DNA from: an uncultured Dorea sp.
GTDB taxonomy: Bacteria; Bacillota_A; Clostridia; Lachnospirales; Lachnospiraceae
Assembly (NCBI GenBank): GCA_910578865.1
Contig: CAJTRM010000002.1
Span: 62,001 to 126,000, forward strand
DNA length: 64,000 nt
Reading direction: 5' to 3'
This document shows positions 15,579-23,523 of this stretch, piece after piece (within the stretch, counting starts at the first letter, position 1; every line of letters begins with the position of its first letter). Position numbers and translations under genes: made by a program. The notes under the pieces are model-generated. The model had not been told where the DNA came from and searched no databases. It worked only from the letters and a program-made list of their open reading frames with translations.

Positions 15579-17427
15579 TACAGACACCTCCTTGATATTT
15601 CCCTGCGCCGCAGCCTGAGCACTGCTGTCTGCAGTTTAAGGTAACCTCTGCATTCATCGCGCGCTCCCATTCTCTTCTCAAAAATTGTTTTGTTACTCCG
15701 ATATCAATAAAGTCCCACGGAAACAATTCGTCTGCCGACCGTTCTCTTTCGTTATAAAAAGCAATCTCAATACCTGTTTTTTCAAAAGCATCCAGCCACT
15801 TTTCATAATTGAACGTTTCACTCCATGCATCATAGATGCATCCGCTGCGGTAGGCCTCCTCAATGACTGGTCCGATACGTCTGTCCCCTCTTGCAAGGAC
15901 TCCCTCTAAAACAGTTACTTCAGCATCGTGCCAGGAATATTTCAGACTTTTCCTGTTCAGCTGTTCATGGAAGGCATGCTTTACCGTTGCTGCACGGGAA
16001 ATATACTCCTCATTGGTATACATCTGTGCCCATTGAAACGGTGTAAACGGTTTTGGAATAAAGAAGGAAGTGCTGGTGGTAATCTGACATTTTCCGTTTC
16101 GCTGGTCTTTGGGAATCTCATAATATCGTCTTGCAATCTTATCTGCAAGTTCAGGGATTGCCTTTCTGTCTTCCTCTGTCTCTGTAGGAAGGCCCAGCAT
16201 AAAATAAAGCTTTACCTTGTTCCATCCGCCTTCAAAAGCCTGTCCGGCGCCGGCCAGAATATCTTCCTCCGTCAATCCCTTGTTGATCACATTTCGCATT
16301 CGCTGAGAACCGGCTTCAGGTGCAAAGGTCAGGCTGCTCTTGCGGATATCCTGAACCTTCCCCATGACATCCAGAGAAAATGCATCAATCCGGAGGGACG
16401 GCAGAGAAATATTGATTCCCTTCCCCTGAAACTCTTGGATCAAAAAGGTAACTAGTTCTTTTAACTGACTGTAGTCGCTGGAACTTAAAGAACTCAAAGA
16501 AATCTCTTCATGTCCGGTATTTTCAAGCATTCGGCATGCATAATCTTTCAACATTTCTACATCCCGTTCTCTGGTTGGCCGGTAAAGCATCCCGGCCTGG
16601 CAGAAACGGCATCCCCGTATGCACCCTCTCTGGATTTCCAGAACACACCGATCCTGAGTCACCTTAATGAACGGAACAACAGGAGCCTCCGGATAGCAGG
16701 CAGATGTCATATCTGTTACCAGCTGTTTTTTGATTACGGCCGGTGCATCTATGTGATTAGGCGTAAACGAGGCAAGTGTGCCGTCCTCATGATAACGTAC
16801 CTCGTAAAAAGCGGGGACATAAATGCCTTCTATCTGTGCCGCCTTCTCAAGGTAGTTCTGTCTGGAACCACCATTTTTCTTGTTCTCTTTGTAGGCATCC
16901 AGCAGCTGATTATATACGGTTTCTCCCTCTCCGATATAGAAAAGGTCAAAAAATTCTGCCAGAGGTTCTGGATTATACGTGCATGGCCCTCCTCCGATTA
17001 CAATAGGATGTTCTTCCGTACGGTCACAGGATTTTAACGGTATCCGGCTCAAATCCAATACCTGAAGGATATTCGTGTAACACATCTCATATTGAATCGT
17101 AATTCCGAGAAAATCAAAGTCCAGAATCGGATCCTGGGATTCCAGCGCAAAAAGCGGAATCTTTTCTTCCCTCATAATCTTGTCAAGATCCAGCCATGGT
17201 GAATAAACTCTTTCGCACCATACATCGTCCCGCCGGTTGAACATATCGTAAAGGATCTGTATGCCCAGGTGGGACATGCCGATCTCATAGACGTCGGGGA
17301 AGCACATGGCGAAGCGGATATCTACTTTTTCAGGGTCTTTCATGACGCTGTTGACTTCGTTCCCGATGTAGCGGGCGGGCTTCTCGATCTTTAATAATAT
17401 TTCATCATTTAAGGCTAGTTTTCTCAT
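15562..17427 (-). CDS. B12-binding-domain radical SAM protein (TIGR03960-like)
   Basis: 621 residues. The N-terminal Rossmann-like region (about 30-190; GGGPCTYNPEPLAEFFD) precedes a radical SAM core with the iron-sulfur motif RGCIRGCRFC (Cys-x3-Cys-x2-Cys). A Cys-rich C-terminal tail (CRQQCSGCG) might bind another metal centre. It is followed with overlap by its DUF2344 partner. The reaction is not established; ribosome- or RNA-linked modification is a guess from neighbourhood. Confidence 0.9.
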   Translation of the reverse strand: MRKLALNDEILLKIEKPARYIGNEVNSVMKDPEKVDIRFAMCFPDVYEIGMSHLGIQILYDMFNRRDDVWCERVYSPWLDLDKIMREEKIPLFALESQDPILDFDFLGITIQYEMCYTNILQVLDLSRIPLKSCDRTEEHPIVIGGGPCTYNPEPLAEFFDLFYIGEGETVYNQLLDAYKENKKNGGSRQNYLEKAAQIEGIYVPAFYEVRYHEDGTLASFTPNHIDAPAVIKKQLVTDMTSACYPEAPVVPFIKVTQDRCVLEIQRGCIRGCRFCQAGMLYRPTRERDVEMLKDYACRMLENTGHEEISLSSLSSSDYSQLKELVTFLIQEFQGKGINISLPSLRIDAFSLDVMGKVQDIRKSSLTFAPEAGSQRMRNVINKGLTEEDILAGAGQAFEGGWNKVKLYFMLGLPTETEEDRKAIPELADKIARRYYEIPKDQRNGKCQITTSTSFFIPKPFTPFQWAQMYTNEEYISRAATVKHAFHEQLNRKSLKYSWHDAEVTVLEGVLARGDRRIGPVIEEAYRSGCIYDAWSETFNYEKWLDAFEKTGIEIAFYNERERSADELFPWDFIDIGVTKQFLRREWERAMNAEVTLNCRQQCSGCGAGKYQGGVCIESKN

Positions 17428-17513
17428 AGGTTTCCTTTCAAAACATTTGATCTGTTAAAACATAATCGTCAATATTATATACACTTTAGCGGAGAACTGC
17501 AAGTAAATATCTT

Positions 17514-17621
17514 TTAATACTCATCACTCAACAAAGAATCTGCCAAACGCACAATCGCCACATCGTTGATATTGCCTGCGTAAAAAGCGGCACAGAAACC
17601 CCCGTACCGCTTATGCTGAAC
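17514..17621 (-). pseudogene. Possible C-terminal gene remnant
   Basis: A 35-codon stretch reads like real protein (... KRYGGFCAAFYAGNIND ... VAIVRLADSLLSDEY, stop). It has no start codon or ribosome site, and stop codons lie just upstream in frame. It sits in an otherwise empty gap of about 250 bases between the radical SAM gene and the acetyltransferase. I read it as the tail of a deleted gene; I do not recognise the family. Confidence 0.3.
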
Positions 17622-17674
17622 TATTTAATTTACAATGCCCGGCCTTTATCCATACACATCTGGTTGTCACGATT

Positions 17675-18187
17675 TTATTTGATCATCATCCCCATAATAT
17701 AGAGATCATAATAGGTTCCGTTTAATAAGGTCTGGTTTTTGCAGCAGCCTTCCACAATGAACCCAAACTTCAGATACAAAGATACCGCCATTGTATTGTC
17801 CGTCCTTGTATCCAGCCGGATCCTTGTGGTCACACCATTTCCTTTGCACCAGTCAATCAGCATCTGGATCAGCCTGCTTCCGATCCCCTTCCCCTGATAT
17901 TTTTTTGCTACGACAATCCCAAGCTCACCTTCATGACGGGATTTTATTTTATGGCTGGAATTGATTGTCGCGATTCCTACGATCTCTTCTCCGTCAAGTG
18001 CCAGCAGCATGGTGTTATTTACATTGCCCGCCAGACCTTTGATATCTTCCTCCTGCCCTTTTACATCCAGAGGATACTCATCTTTTTCAAAGCTCAGAAA
18101 GCTGGTCTCTCCTCCTACATAATTGTAAAAATCTACAATATTTTTTGCATCCTCTATTACCGGATTGCGGTATGTAATTTCTCCCAT
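17675..18187 (-). CDS. GNAT-family N-acetyltransferase
   Basis: 170 residues. Acetyl-CoA binding motif A is ELGIVVAKKYQGKGIGSRL (Q/R-x-x-G-x-G/A type), followed by NTMAVSLYLKFGFI. The length and the FEKDEYPL segment suggest a RimI/YhhY-type amine acetyltransferase; the substrate is not predictable. AAAGGAGG precedes the ATG. The remnant of a second copy lies immediately upstream at 18207-18245. Confidence 0.9.
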   Translation of the reverse strand: MGEITYRNPVIEDAKNIVDFYNYVGGETSFLSFEKDEYPLDVKGQEEDIKGLAGNVNNTMLLALDGEEIVGIATINSSHKIKSRHEGELGIVVAKKYQGKGIGSRLIQMLIDWCKGNGVTTRIRLDTRTDNTMAVSLYLKFGFIVEGCCKNQTLLNGTYYDLYIMGMMIK

Positions 18188-18206
18188 AAAAATTTCCTCC
18201 TTTGTT

Positions 18207-18245
18207 TTATATCATCATTCCCATAATATAAGTATCATAACATTT
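18207..18245 (-). pseudogene. Remnant of a tandem GNAT copy (last 12 codons)
   Basis: The minus strand encodes CYDTYIMGMMI followed by a stop, against YYDLYIMGMMIK and a stop at the end of the intact acetyltransferase. The DNA of the two stretches (17681-17712 and 18210-18241) is largely identical. A stop codon lies two codons before the matching part, so only the tail of a former tandem copy survives. Confidence 0.65.
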
Positions 18246-18276
18246 TCACACTTCTGTTTACATCTTATCATTCCGG

Positions 18277-18714
18277 CTAAGACAATACAACAATTTCTAT
18301 AATATTATCTGCCGGTATACATGTCCCGTCTGCCAAGATTATCCTGTGATTGTTGCCGTCTATCCTTTTGATGCGCCCGGTTACGGTCACATAGGCACCT
18401 CCTGACTTTTTCAAGTCCGGAACAAAATAGGTTACAGAAACAGTACTATCCGGCTGATTCTGTATCTCCTGCAGTTTCTGATCCAGCATTTCCTTGCAGC
18501 TTTCGTCCATCTCTGCTTTTGCATCTGTTTGCCGGGCGGCCTCTTTTACGGCATCATAATGCCCTGATAGAGCTGCGAACGGCGCAAACTGCGCCGCCCG
18601 GTCTGCCACCGGCATCTGAGGCCGGGATCTGGATACATGGTGGGGCATCTCAAGGATATCATCGTATTTGTGCATTTCCTCCGGATTCATGAATTTATTG
18701 GTCTCTTTTCTCAT
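18277..18714 (-). CDS. YolD-like protein
   Basis: 145 residues. The segment MPVADRAAQFAPFAALSGH and the C-terminal SH3-like part (GRIKRIDGNNHRIILADGT ... IPADNIIEI) match the YolD-like family, which is found next to UvrX-type Y-family polymerases. The start overlaps the polymerase stop by 4 bases (ATGA), so it is co-translated with it and shares its LexA-controlled promoter. The molecular role is unknown; it is thought to assist the polymerase. Confidence 0.88.
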   Translation of the reverse strand: MRKETNKFMNPEEMHKYDDILEMPHHVSRSRPQMPVADRAAQFAPFAALSGHYDAVKEAARQTDAKAEMDESCKEMLDQKLQEIQNQPDSTVSVTYFVPDLKKSGGAYVTVTGRIKRIDGNNHRIILADGTCIPADNIIEIVVLS

Positions 18715-20249
18715 GCTTTATGTCCGCCAATCTGATTATTTCGGTCCATTGCCGTTGCGCCGTCCATCAGGCTTGTCCCCTTCAGAACCGCATTTTTCCC
18801 GTACCTTTTCTTGATATCAAGCACTGCCTGCTGTAATTGCCTTTCCTTCTGCCGCTCTGCCTCACGCTCTTCCATCTCCTTCTTCAAAGCGTCGTAGTCT
18901 GTGAACAGATCAAGTTGTTCAAAAGAGGGCTCTTCTTTCATAGCCTCCTCATCAGACACGCGGTTGGCTCCCAACGCTATCCTTCTGACAAACAGTTTCG
19001 TGCTGACAAGTTCTCTGTATAAATTCAAAACTGCCTCCACAATGACCTTTGTGGAAGATGTCTGTCTTTCCAGATTGACAGTCCCATGAGCGTGCTTCGG
19101 TATCTTCCGCCCATAGCGGTCTGTGACGACCTCGTCTGCATGAATTTCTCCGGAACTGAGAAATTCTATGTTTTTCCTGTCATATCCTACAGTCAGGGTA
19201 ATCTGATCTGTGGTCAAATGCCTGTCCACAAGATCAAGCGCAAGCTGCTCCGCCATCTCCCGCGCCACTAGTTCTGCCTGTTCTGCCGTATAAGGGCTGT
19301 GGAGGACCTGTCCGGAACATATGCTGTTCGTCTCCGGCTTGTAGGCCTTGATGTCAGCCATTGTACACGGCTCCCATCCCCATGCGTGGTCGATCAATAA
19401 TTCAGCGTTCACCCCGAATAAATTATAAAGCAGATCTTCGTTGTAGTATTCTCCCGGTTTTCCTACGGAACATTTTGCCACATCCCCCATGGTAAACATC
19501 CCATGCTGTGCAAGCTTTTTTGCATAGCCTCTGCCTACACGCCAGAAATCCGTAATAGGCTGATGCGACCACAGGATGCGGCGATAACTCTTCTCCGTTA
19601 ATTCTGCAATCCTTGCCCCGTTTTTATCGGGTGGGATATGTTTGGCTACAATATCCATTGCCACCTTGCAAAGATACAGATTGCTTCCGATCCCTGCCGT
19701 CGCCGTAATCCCGGTCGTATGATAGATATCCTGTATCATCTGCCCTGCCAGTTCGCGGGCAGACATGCCGTACGTCTTCAGATAATGGGTAACATCCATC
19801 ATAATCTCATCAATAGAGTATACATGGCAGTCTTCCGGCGCCACATATTTCAGATAAATCTCATAGATCCTTGTGCTGTATTCGATATAATACGCCATCC
19901 TCGGGGGAGCTACAATATAGTCCAGCGCCTTTTGCGGGGATATCTTCAGTTCACGGTCGTCCCAGGAAGACCCGTCAAACCGACGGGCGGGGGCTATCCG
20001 CTGCCTCTCGGCATTCACTTCTTTTACTCTCTGTATCACTTCAAACAGCCTTGCCCTTCCGGAGATACCGTAGGACTTTAAAGGCGGAGATACCGCCAGA
20101 CAGACCGTCTTCTCCGTACGGCTTATGTCTGCCACGACCAGATTCGTCGCCATAGGATCCAGACCTCTCTCCACACACTCCACGGAAGCATAAAAGGATT
20201 TTAGATCAATAGCTATATATGTATGATTATGCGGTTTGATGACAATCAC
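18711..20249 (-). CDS. Y-family DNA polymerase (UvrX/ImpB-MucB-SamB type)
   Basis: Translesion polymerase of about 512 residues. Palm motif I is AIDLKSFYASVEC, the second catalytic pair is in SIDEIMMDVT, and GIGSNLYLCKVAMD follows before the helix-hairpin-helix and little-finger region. The Gln/Glu/Arg-rich C-terminal part (FEQLDLFTDYD) could hold a clamp-binding motif. The start is uncertain: the only conventional in-frame start is GTG at 20249, which abuts GAGAGG, while an ATT one codon later would be better spaced. Two SOS boxes over its promoter show LexA control. Confidence 0.93.
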   Translation of the reverse strand: MIVIKPHNHTYIAIDLKSFYASVECVERGLDPMATNLVVADISRTEKTVCLAVSPPLKSYGISGRARLFEVIQRVKEVNAERQRIAPARRFDGSSWDDRELKISPQKALDYIVAPPRMAYYIEYSTRIYEIYLKYVAPEDCHVYSIDEIMMDVTHYLKTYGMSARELAGQMIQDIYHTTGITATAGIGSNLYLCKVAMDIVAKHIPPDKNGARIAELTEKSYRRILWSHQPITDFWRVGRGYAKKLAQHGMFTMGDVAKCSVGKPGEYYNEDLLYNLFGVNAELLIDHAWGWEPCTMADIKAYKPETNSICSGQVLHSPYTAEQAELVAREMAEQLALDLVDRHLTTDQITLTVGYDRKNIEFLSSGEIHADEVVTDRYGRKIPKHAHGTVNLERQTSSTKVIVEAVLNLYRELVSTKLFVRRIALGANRVSDEEAMKEEPSFEQLDLFTDYDALKKEMEEREAERQKERQLQQAVLDIKKRYGKNAVLKGTSLMDGATAMDRNNQIGGHKA

Positions 20250-20253
20250 CTCT

Positions 20254-20267
20254 CAAACATTTGTTCT
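20254..20267. promoter_or_regulatory. LexA (SOS) box, polymerase gene, downstream site
   Basis: CAAAC-ATTT-GTTCT just downstream of the -10 of the polymerase promoter, the same relative position as box 1 at the YneA-like gene. Confidence 0.8.
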
Positions 20268-20271
20268 GTTC

Positions 20272-20300
20272 ATTATATCAGAACTTATGTTTGTTTGCAA
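20272..20300 (-). promoter_or_regulatory. Promoter of the polymerase/YolD operon
   Basis: Minus strand TTGCAA (20300-20295), 17-base spacer, TATAAT (20277-20272), overlaid by two LexA boxes in the same geometry as the YneA-like promoter. Confidence 0.85.
20280..20293. promoter_or_regulatory. LexA (SOS) box, polymerase gene, spacer site
   Basis: AGAAC-TTAT-GTTTG inside the 17-base spacer of the polymerase promoter. Confidence 0.75.
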
Positions 20301-20305
20301 TAGGA

Positions 20306-21208
20306 TTATTCACTCAAAAATTTTTCCATATTCTGAAGTACCTTTTCCCCTAAAAGCTCATAGGCCTGCGCCGTCATACCGGAAGATGCATCCATACATA
20401 TGACATTTTTGCGCTCCGACACTTCAGCGGCAATATCTCCCAATGCCCCTTTCGTGTCGCAGCAGAAAATATTGTCCGGATTCTCAAGCCAATGTTTCAG
20501 CGCTGCCATATCTGCAGCAGGCCCGATGGATGTATTGATCATGATTTTTTTGTTCCCAAGCCTCAGGAACTCTTCCTCCTTCAGCAGGATGATATTTTTA
20601 TTCAGACAGGTAACGACTACTTCGGATTCTTCAAGAAGTACAGGCAGCTCTTTATAATGCATGCCCGCCGCCTCCCGCTCCGGCTTTTGGCTCCTGGCAT
20701 AATAAGATACATCTGCCCCGAGGAAATGTAAGGCATCAGCAATTCTTCCGCCGGAAGCCCCGATTCCCACCATTCCCACTTTAAGCCTGGTCAGCTCAAG
20801 AGATTTTTCTCTCCAGAGGGGGAAATCATAGCCATGCAGAATCCGTACCAGCTGATAGATCACATACTCGGCAACGCCGATATCTCCATAGTCCCTGACT
20901 CCTGTCACGGTAATCCCTCTGGTTCTCGCGAAGGCAATGTCTACGTTGGCGCTCTCCTCAGAATAAAGACTGCAGCACATGCCGATGTAGGTTACATCCG
21001 GTACCTGTTCCAGTACCTTCTGCCCGATTCGTGTAGTGTAGCTCACCAACACCGCATCTGCGTCTGTGATCCGGTTAATAATTTCCCCGTCGTCTTTCGG
21101 AAGGTCCTGATAAAAGATAAGTTCCTCCGCATATTCATGAAGCCTGCCTCTGATAGCGTCTGTCAGGTTCACAGGTTCAACCGCTACCATTTTCCTGAAT
21201 TTTTTCAT
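20306..21208 (-). CDS. D-2-hydroxyacid dehydrogenase-like NAD-binding protein lacking catalytic residues
   Basis: 300 residues with the fold of D-isomer-specific 2-hydroxyacid dehydrogenases. The NAD loop is GIGASGG (148-154). The usual catalytic Arg position (NTxRG) reads NTSIGP, with Ile228. The Glu in the LDVFE-type strand is absent (CCDTKGALG) and the late His is replaced by CMDASSGM. It may therefore bind NAD without being a normal dehydrogenase, or use different chemistry. The start at 21208 follows AGGAGGAAAAGTTT; upstream in-frame codons overlap the neighbouring gene and lack a ribosome site. Confidence 0.75.
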   Translation of the reverse strand: MKKFRKMVAVEPVNLTDAIRGRLHEYAEELIFYQDLPKDDGEIINRITDADAVLVSYTTRIGQKVLEQVPDVTYIGMCCSLYSEESANVDIAFARTRGITVTGVRDYGDIGVAEYVIYQLVRILHGYDFPLWREKSLELTRLKVGMVGIGASGGRIADALHFLGADVSYYARSQKPEREAAGMHYKELPVLLEESEVVVTCLNKNIILLKEEEFLRLGNKKIMINTSIGPAADMAALKHWLENPDNIFCCDTKGALGDIAAEVSERKNVICMDASSGMTAQAYELLGEKVLQNMEKFLSE

Positions 21209-21257
21209 AAACTTTTCCTCCTTAGTAAAATCTGCTCCGGCGTCTGCCTGTTTTCCG

Positions 21258-21563
21258 TTACAGGTTCTGCCACACTTCCTGCACATCCATGTCTGTCCTA
21301 ATGGCCTCCACAATTTTCTCACTGCTGACATTCAGAATCTTCTCTTCTTTATAATCCGCCGCCACAAAAATAGTAAACAGCAGGAAACAGAAAAAGGCCC
21401 GGATTCCTAATGTGCCTGGCACCGGAAGCTCATCATTCCCGTAAATCTGGCTGTATGCAGATCCGTATCTCGGATGTACCGCCGGCGGTGTGTGATAATC
21501 GCTGTAACGCTCCCTTGTCTGTTCCAGGAGCTCTTTTCTTCTTTTTTCTGAATCACTCATCAT
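21258..21563 (-). CDS. Small single-pass membrane protein, unknown
   Basis: 101 residues, not recognised. It has a charged, Tyr/Pro-containing N-terminus (about 1-50), one hydrophobic segment (IRAFFCFLLFTIFVAA, about 53-68) and a short charged C-terminal tail (SSEKIVEAIRTDMDVQEV). The ribosome site AGGAGG (21576-21581) lies in the loop of a perfect 11-bp hairpin just before the start codon, 12 bases away. It is probably transcribed from upstream, after the his operon. Confidence 0.65.
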   Translation of the reverse strand: MMSDSEKRRKELLEQTRERYSDYHTPPAVHPRYGSAYSQIYGNDELPVPGTLGIRAFFCFLLFTIFVAADYKEEKILNVSSEKIVEAIRTDMDVQEVWQNL

Positions 21564-21564
21564 A

Positions 21565-21611
21565 ACAGCCGGACACCTCCTCTCTAAAGAAGTATATGTC
21601 CGGCTGTTTTT
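21565..21611 (+). terminator. Perfect hairpin with plus-strand U-tract after the his operon
   Basis: ACAGCCGGACA (21565-21575) and TGTCCGGCTGT (21597-21607) form an 11-bp perfect stem, and TTTT follows only on the plus strand. Minus-strand his mRNA would form the same stem with no U-tract, with the ribosome site of the next gene in the loop. On the plus strand it would stop antisense transcription. Confidence 0.55.
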
Positions 21612-21622
21612 ATATATGAATC

Positions 21623-22906
21623 CTACCGGTCTGCCAGCTCTACTACGATGTCATCCCAGGACAGCCCTTTCTCTACCATCAGTACCATCAGATGATACAA
21701 AAGGTCTGCGATTTCATATTTTGTCTCCTCGGAATCGGGATTCTTGGATGCAATTACAATCTCGGTTGCCTCCTCTCCCACCTTCTTGAGAATCTTGTCA
21801 ATTCCCTTTTCAAACAAGTAATTCGTGTATGATCCGTCTTTCGGAAAATTTTTCCTCTCAATGATAGTATTGTACACATATTCAAAGATTCTGAGAGGAT
21901 TTGCTTCATCCTGATCGGTACCTGCCACCGGCTGATAGAAGCAGGTCGGGTTGCCGGTATGGCACGCCACTCCTACCTGATCCACCTTTGCAAGCAGGGT
22001 ATCATTGTCACAGTCTATCGTCAGTGATTTCAGGTACTGAAAATTCCCGCTTGTCTCACCCTTGGTCCACAGGGCCTGTCTGCTTCTGCTGTAATAAGTC
22101 ATCTTGCCTGTCTTGATCGTATAATCAAAAGCCTCGGCATTCATATAAGCCAGCATGAGGACCTCCTGGGTCTTATAATGCTGTACCACCACAGGAAGCA
22201 GCCCTTGTTCATTAAGTTTGAACTGTGAAAAATCCATGATACTCTCAAAGGATGTCATCACAATCCCCTCTTCTTCGCACGCTTCCTTAAAAGACACAAA
22301 ATCCATACTGGCCCGGCTGATATATTTTCCTGACAGTCCCTTGACTCCCGGACATTGCAGAATCTTAAAGAGTTCCTTTTTCTCTTCCGTATCTGTGAGC
22401 ACCACACAAGGAATCTCCGTAACATTCACCACAGAGTTCAGATCCAGTCGATGCATAAATATAATTTCACTGGAATATTCCTCAATCAGATGCTGATGTT
22501 TAAACAGCGCGTCAAAATCATTCAGAGATACTGCGATCTTTTCCTTGCCAAAACGCCTGGCGGCCTCCTCCACGATCTTCAGGCTGTCTGATTTGGAAAA
22601 ATTAAGGATTGCCCGTTTCGCACCCGCATAGATGATTTTCTTTACATCCTCCAGACGTTTTACATTGCCGCCTGCCACCATCGGTATCCGGATACTGTGG
22701 TGGATCTTACGCATCAGGTTCATACATTCGTCATGCTCCTCGTCGGTATCTGACAAGTCAAAAATAAGGAGCTCATCCGCGCCGTAATCACTGTAATATT
22801 TTGCAAGCCCCACTACGTCATCGGAAAGGGTGCTTTTGTCATTAAACCATTTTACTGCCTTTCCCTCTGCAATAAAGATACAGGGGATCAATCTTTTATA
22901 AGCCAT
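21623..22906 (-). CDS. hisIE: HisF-like domain fused to HisI-HisE (bifunctional HisIE)
   Basis: 427 residues in three parts. Residues 1-220 are a HisF-type barrel in which both HisF catalytic aspartates are lost (Asp11 is Phe11 in CIFIAEG; Asp130 aligns with Asn129 in AVSLND), although phosphate-loop-like sequence such as VAGGNVKRLED remains. Residues 225-327 are HisI (phosphoribosyl-AMP cyclohydrolase) with SRSRQALWTKGETSGN and metal cysteines 299, 315 and 322. Residues 338-427 are HisE (phosphoribosyl-ATP pyrophosphatase; KKVGEEATEIVIASK). The active part does steps 2 and 3 of histidine synthesis; the barrel may be structural or regulatory. Last gene of the his operon. Confidence 0.92.
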   Translation of the reverse strand: MAYKRLIPCIFIAEGKAVKWFNDKSTLSDDVVGLAKYYSDYGADELLIFDLSDTDEEHDECMNLMRKIHHSIRIPMVAGGNVKRLEDVKKIIYAGAKRAILNFSKSDSLKIVEEAARRFGKEKIAVSLNDFDALFKHQHLIEEYSSEIIFMHRLDLNSVVNVTEIPCVVLTDTEEKKELFKILQCPGVKGLSGKYISRASMDFVSFKEACEEEGIVMTSFESIMDFSQFKLNEQGLLPVVVQHYKTQEVLMLAYMNAEAFDYTIKTGKMTYYSRSRQALWTKGETSGNFQYLKSLTIDCDNDTLLAKVDQVGVACHTGNPTCFYQPVAGTDQDEANPLRIFEYVYNTIIERKNFPKDGSYTNYLFEKGIDKILKKVGEEATEIVIASKNPDSEETKYEIADLLYHLMVLMVEKGLSWDDIVVELADR

Positions 22907-22923
22907 AATCTTTTACAACTCCT

Positions 22924-23511
22924 TTACAGAATCCCTTTCGTTGTCCATGCCTCTTTCATCCGCGGCTCTTCCATTGTTGCCATGTCAAGAGATTTTCCAA
23001 AGCTTTTGAAAAGCGCCTCTGCCATGTGATGGCTGTTATCTCCATCCATGATCTGAAGATGGATGTTCATTGCCGCACTGTAAGACACTGCGTAAAAGAA
23101 TTCCCTTATCGTCTCTGTTTCCATATCGCCAAGCTTCTCTGCCGTAAAATCAGCATCATATTTCAGATATGGCCTTCCGGAAAGATCCACGGCACAAAGT
23201 GCAAGTGTTTCGTCCATCGGAAGAATCATATGCCCATAGCGCTTGATGCCCGCTTTATCCCCTACGGCCTTCAGAATCGCAGTCCCCAGTACAATTCCGG
23301 TATCCTCGACCGTATGGTGGCAATCCACTGCCAGGTCTCCCTTTACAGATACCTGAAGGTCAAAAAGGCCGTGCCGTGCAAATCCGTCTAACATATGATC
23401 GAAAAATCCGATTCCGGTATGGATATCATTCTTCCCGGTTCCGTCCAGGTTCAAGGTCATAGAAATATCTGTTTCTTTTGTCTTTCTCCCGCAAGTGACA
23501 AGTCTGTTCAT
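22924..23511 (-). CDS. hisB: Imidazoleglycerol-phosphate dehydratase
   Basis: Histidine step 6, 195 residues, monofunctional as in Gram-positives. Manganese-binding motifs FFDHMLDGFARHG, DCHHTVEDTG and SHHMAEALFK are intact. The ATG at 23511 has AGGAGG 7-8 bases upstream; an in-frame GTG at 23520 overlaps the ribosome site. Confidence 0.97.
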   Translation of the reverse strand: MNRLVTCGRKTKETDISMTLNLDGTGKNDIHTGIGFFDHMLDGFARHGLFDLQVSVKGDLAVDCHHTVEDTGIVLGTAILKAVGDKAGIKRYGHMILPMDETLALCAVDLSGRPYLKYDADFTAEKLGDMETETIREFFYAVSYSAAMNIHLQIMDGDNSHHMAEALFKSFGKSLDMATMEEPRMKEAWTTKGIL

Positions 23512-23523
23512 GGAATTCACCTC

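Noticed and set aside
15928..17037. Two plus-strand frames of 175 codons inside the radical SAM gene
   Set aside because: No ribosome sites or domains; explained by the real gene on the other strand.
17428..21563. A full mobile element around the polymerase/YolD pair
   Set aside because: YolD-polymerase pairs are often mobile, but no integrase, att repeat, transfer or phage gene flanks this one; only signs of local gene loss are seen.
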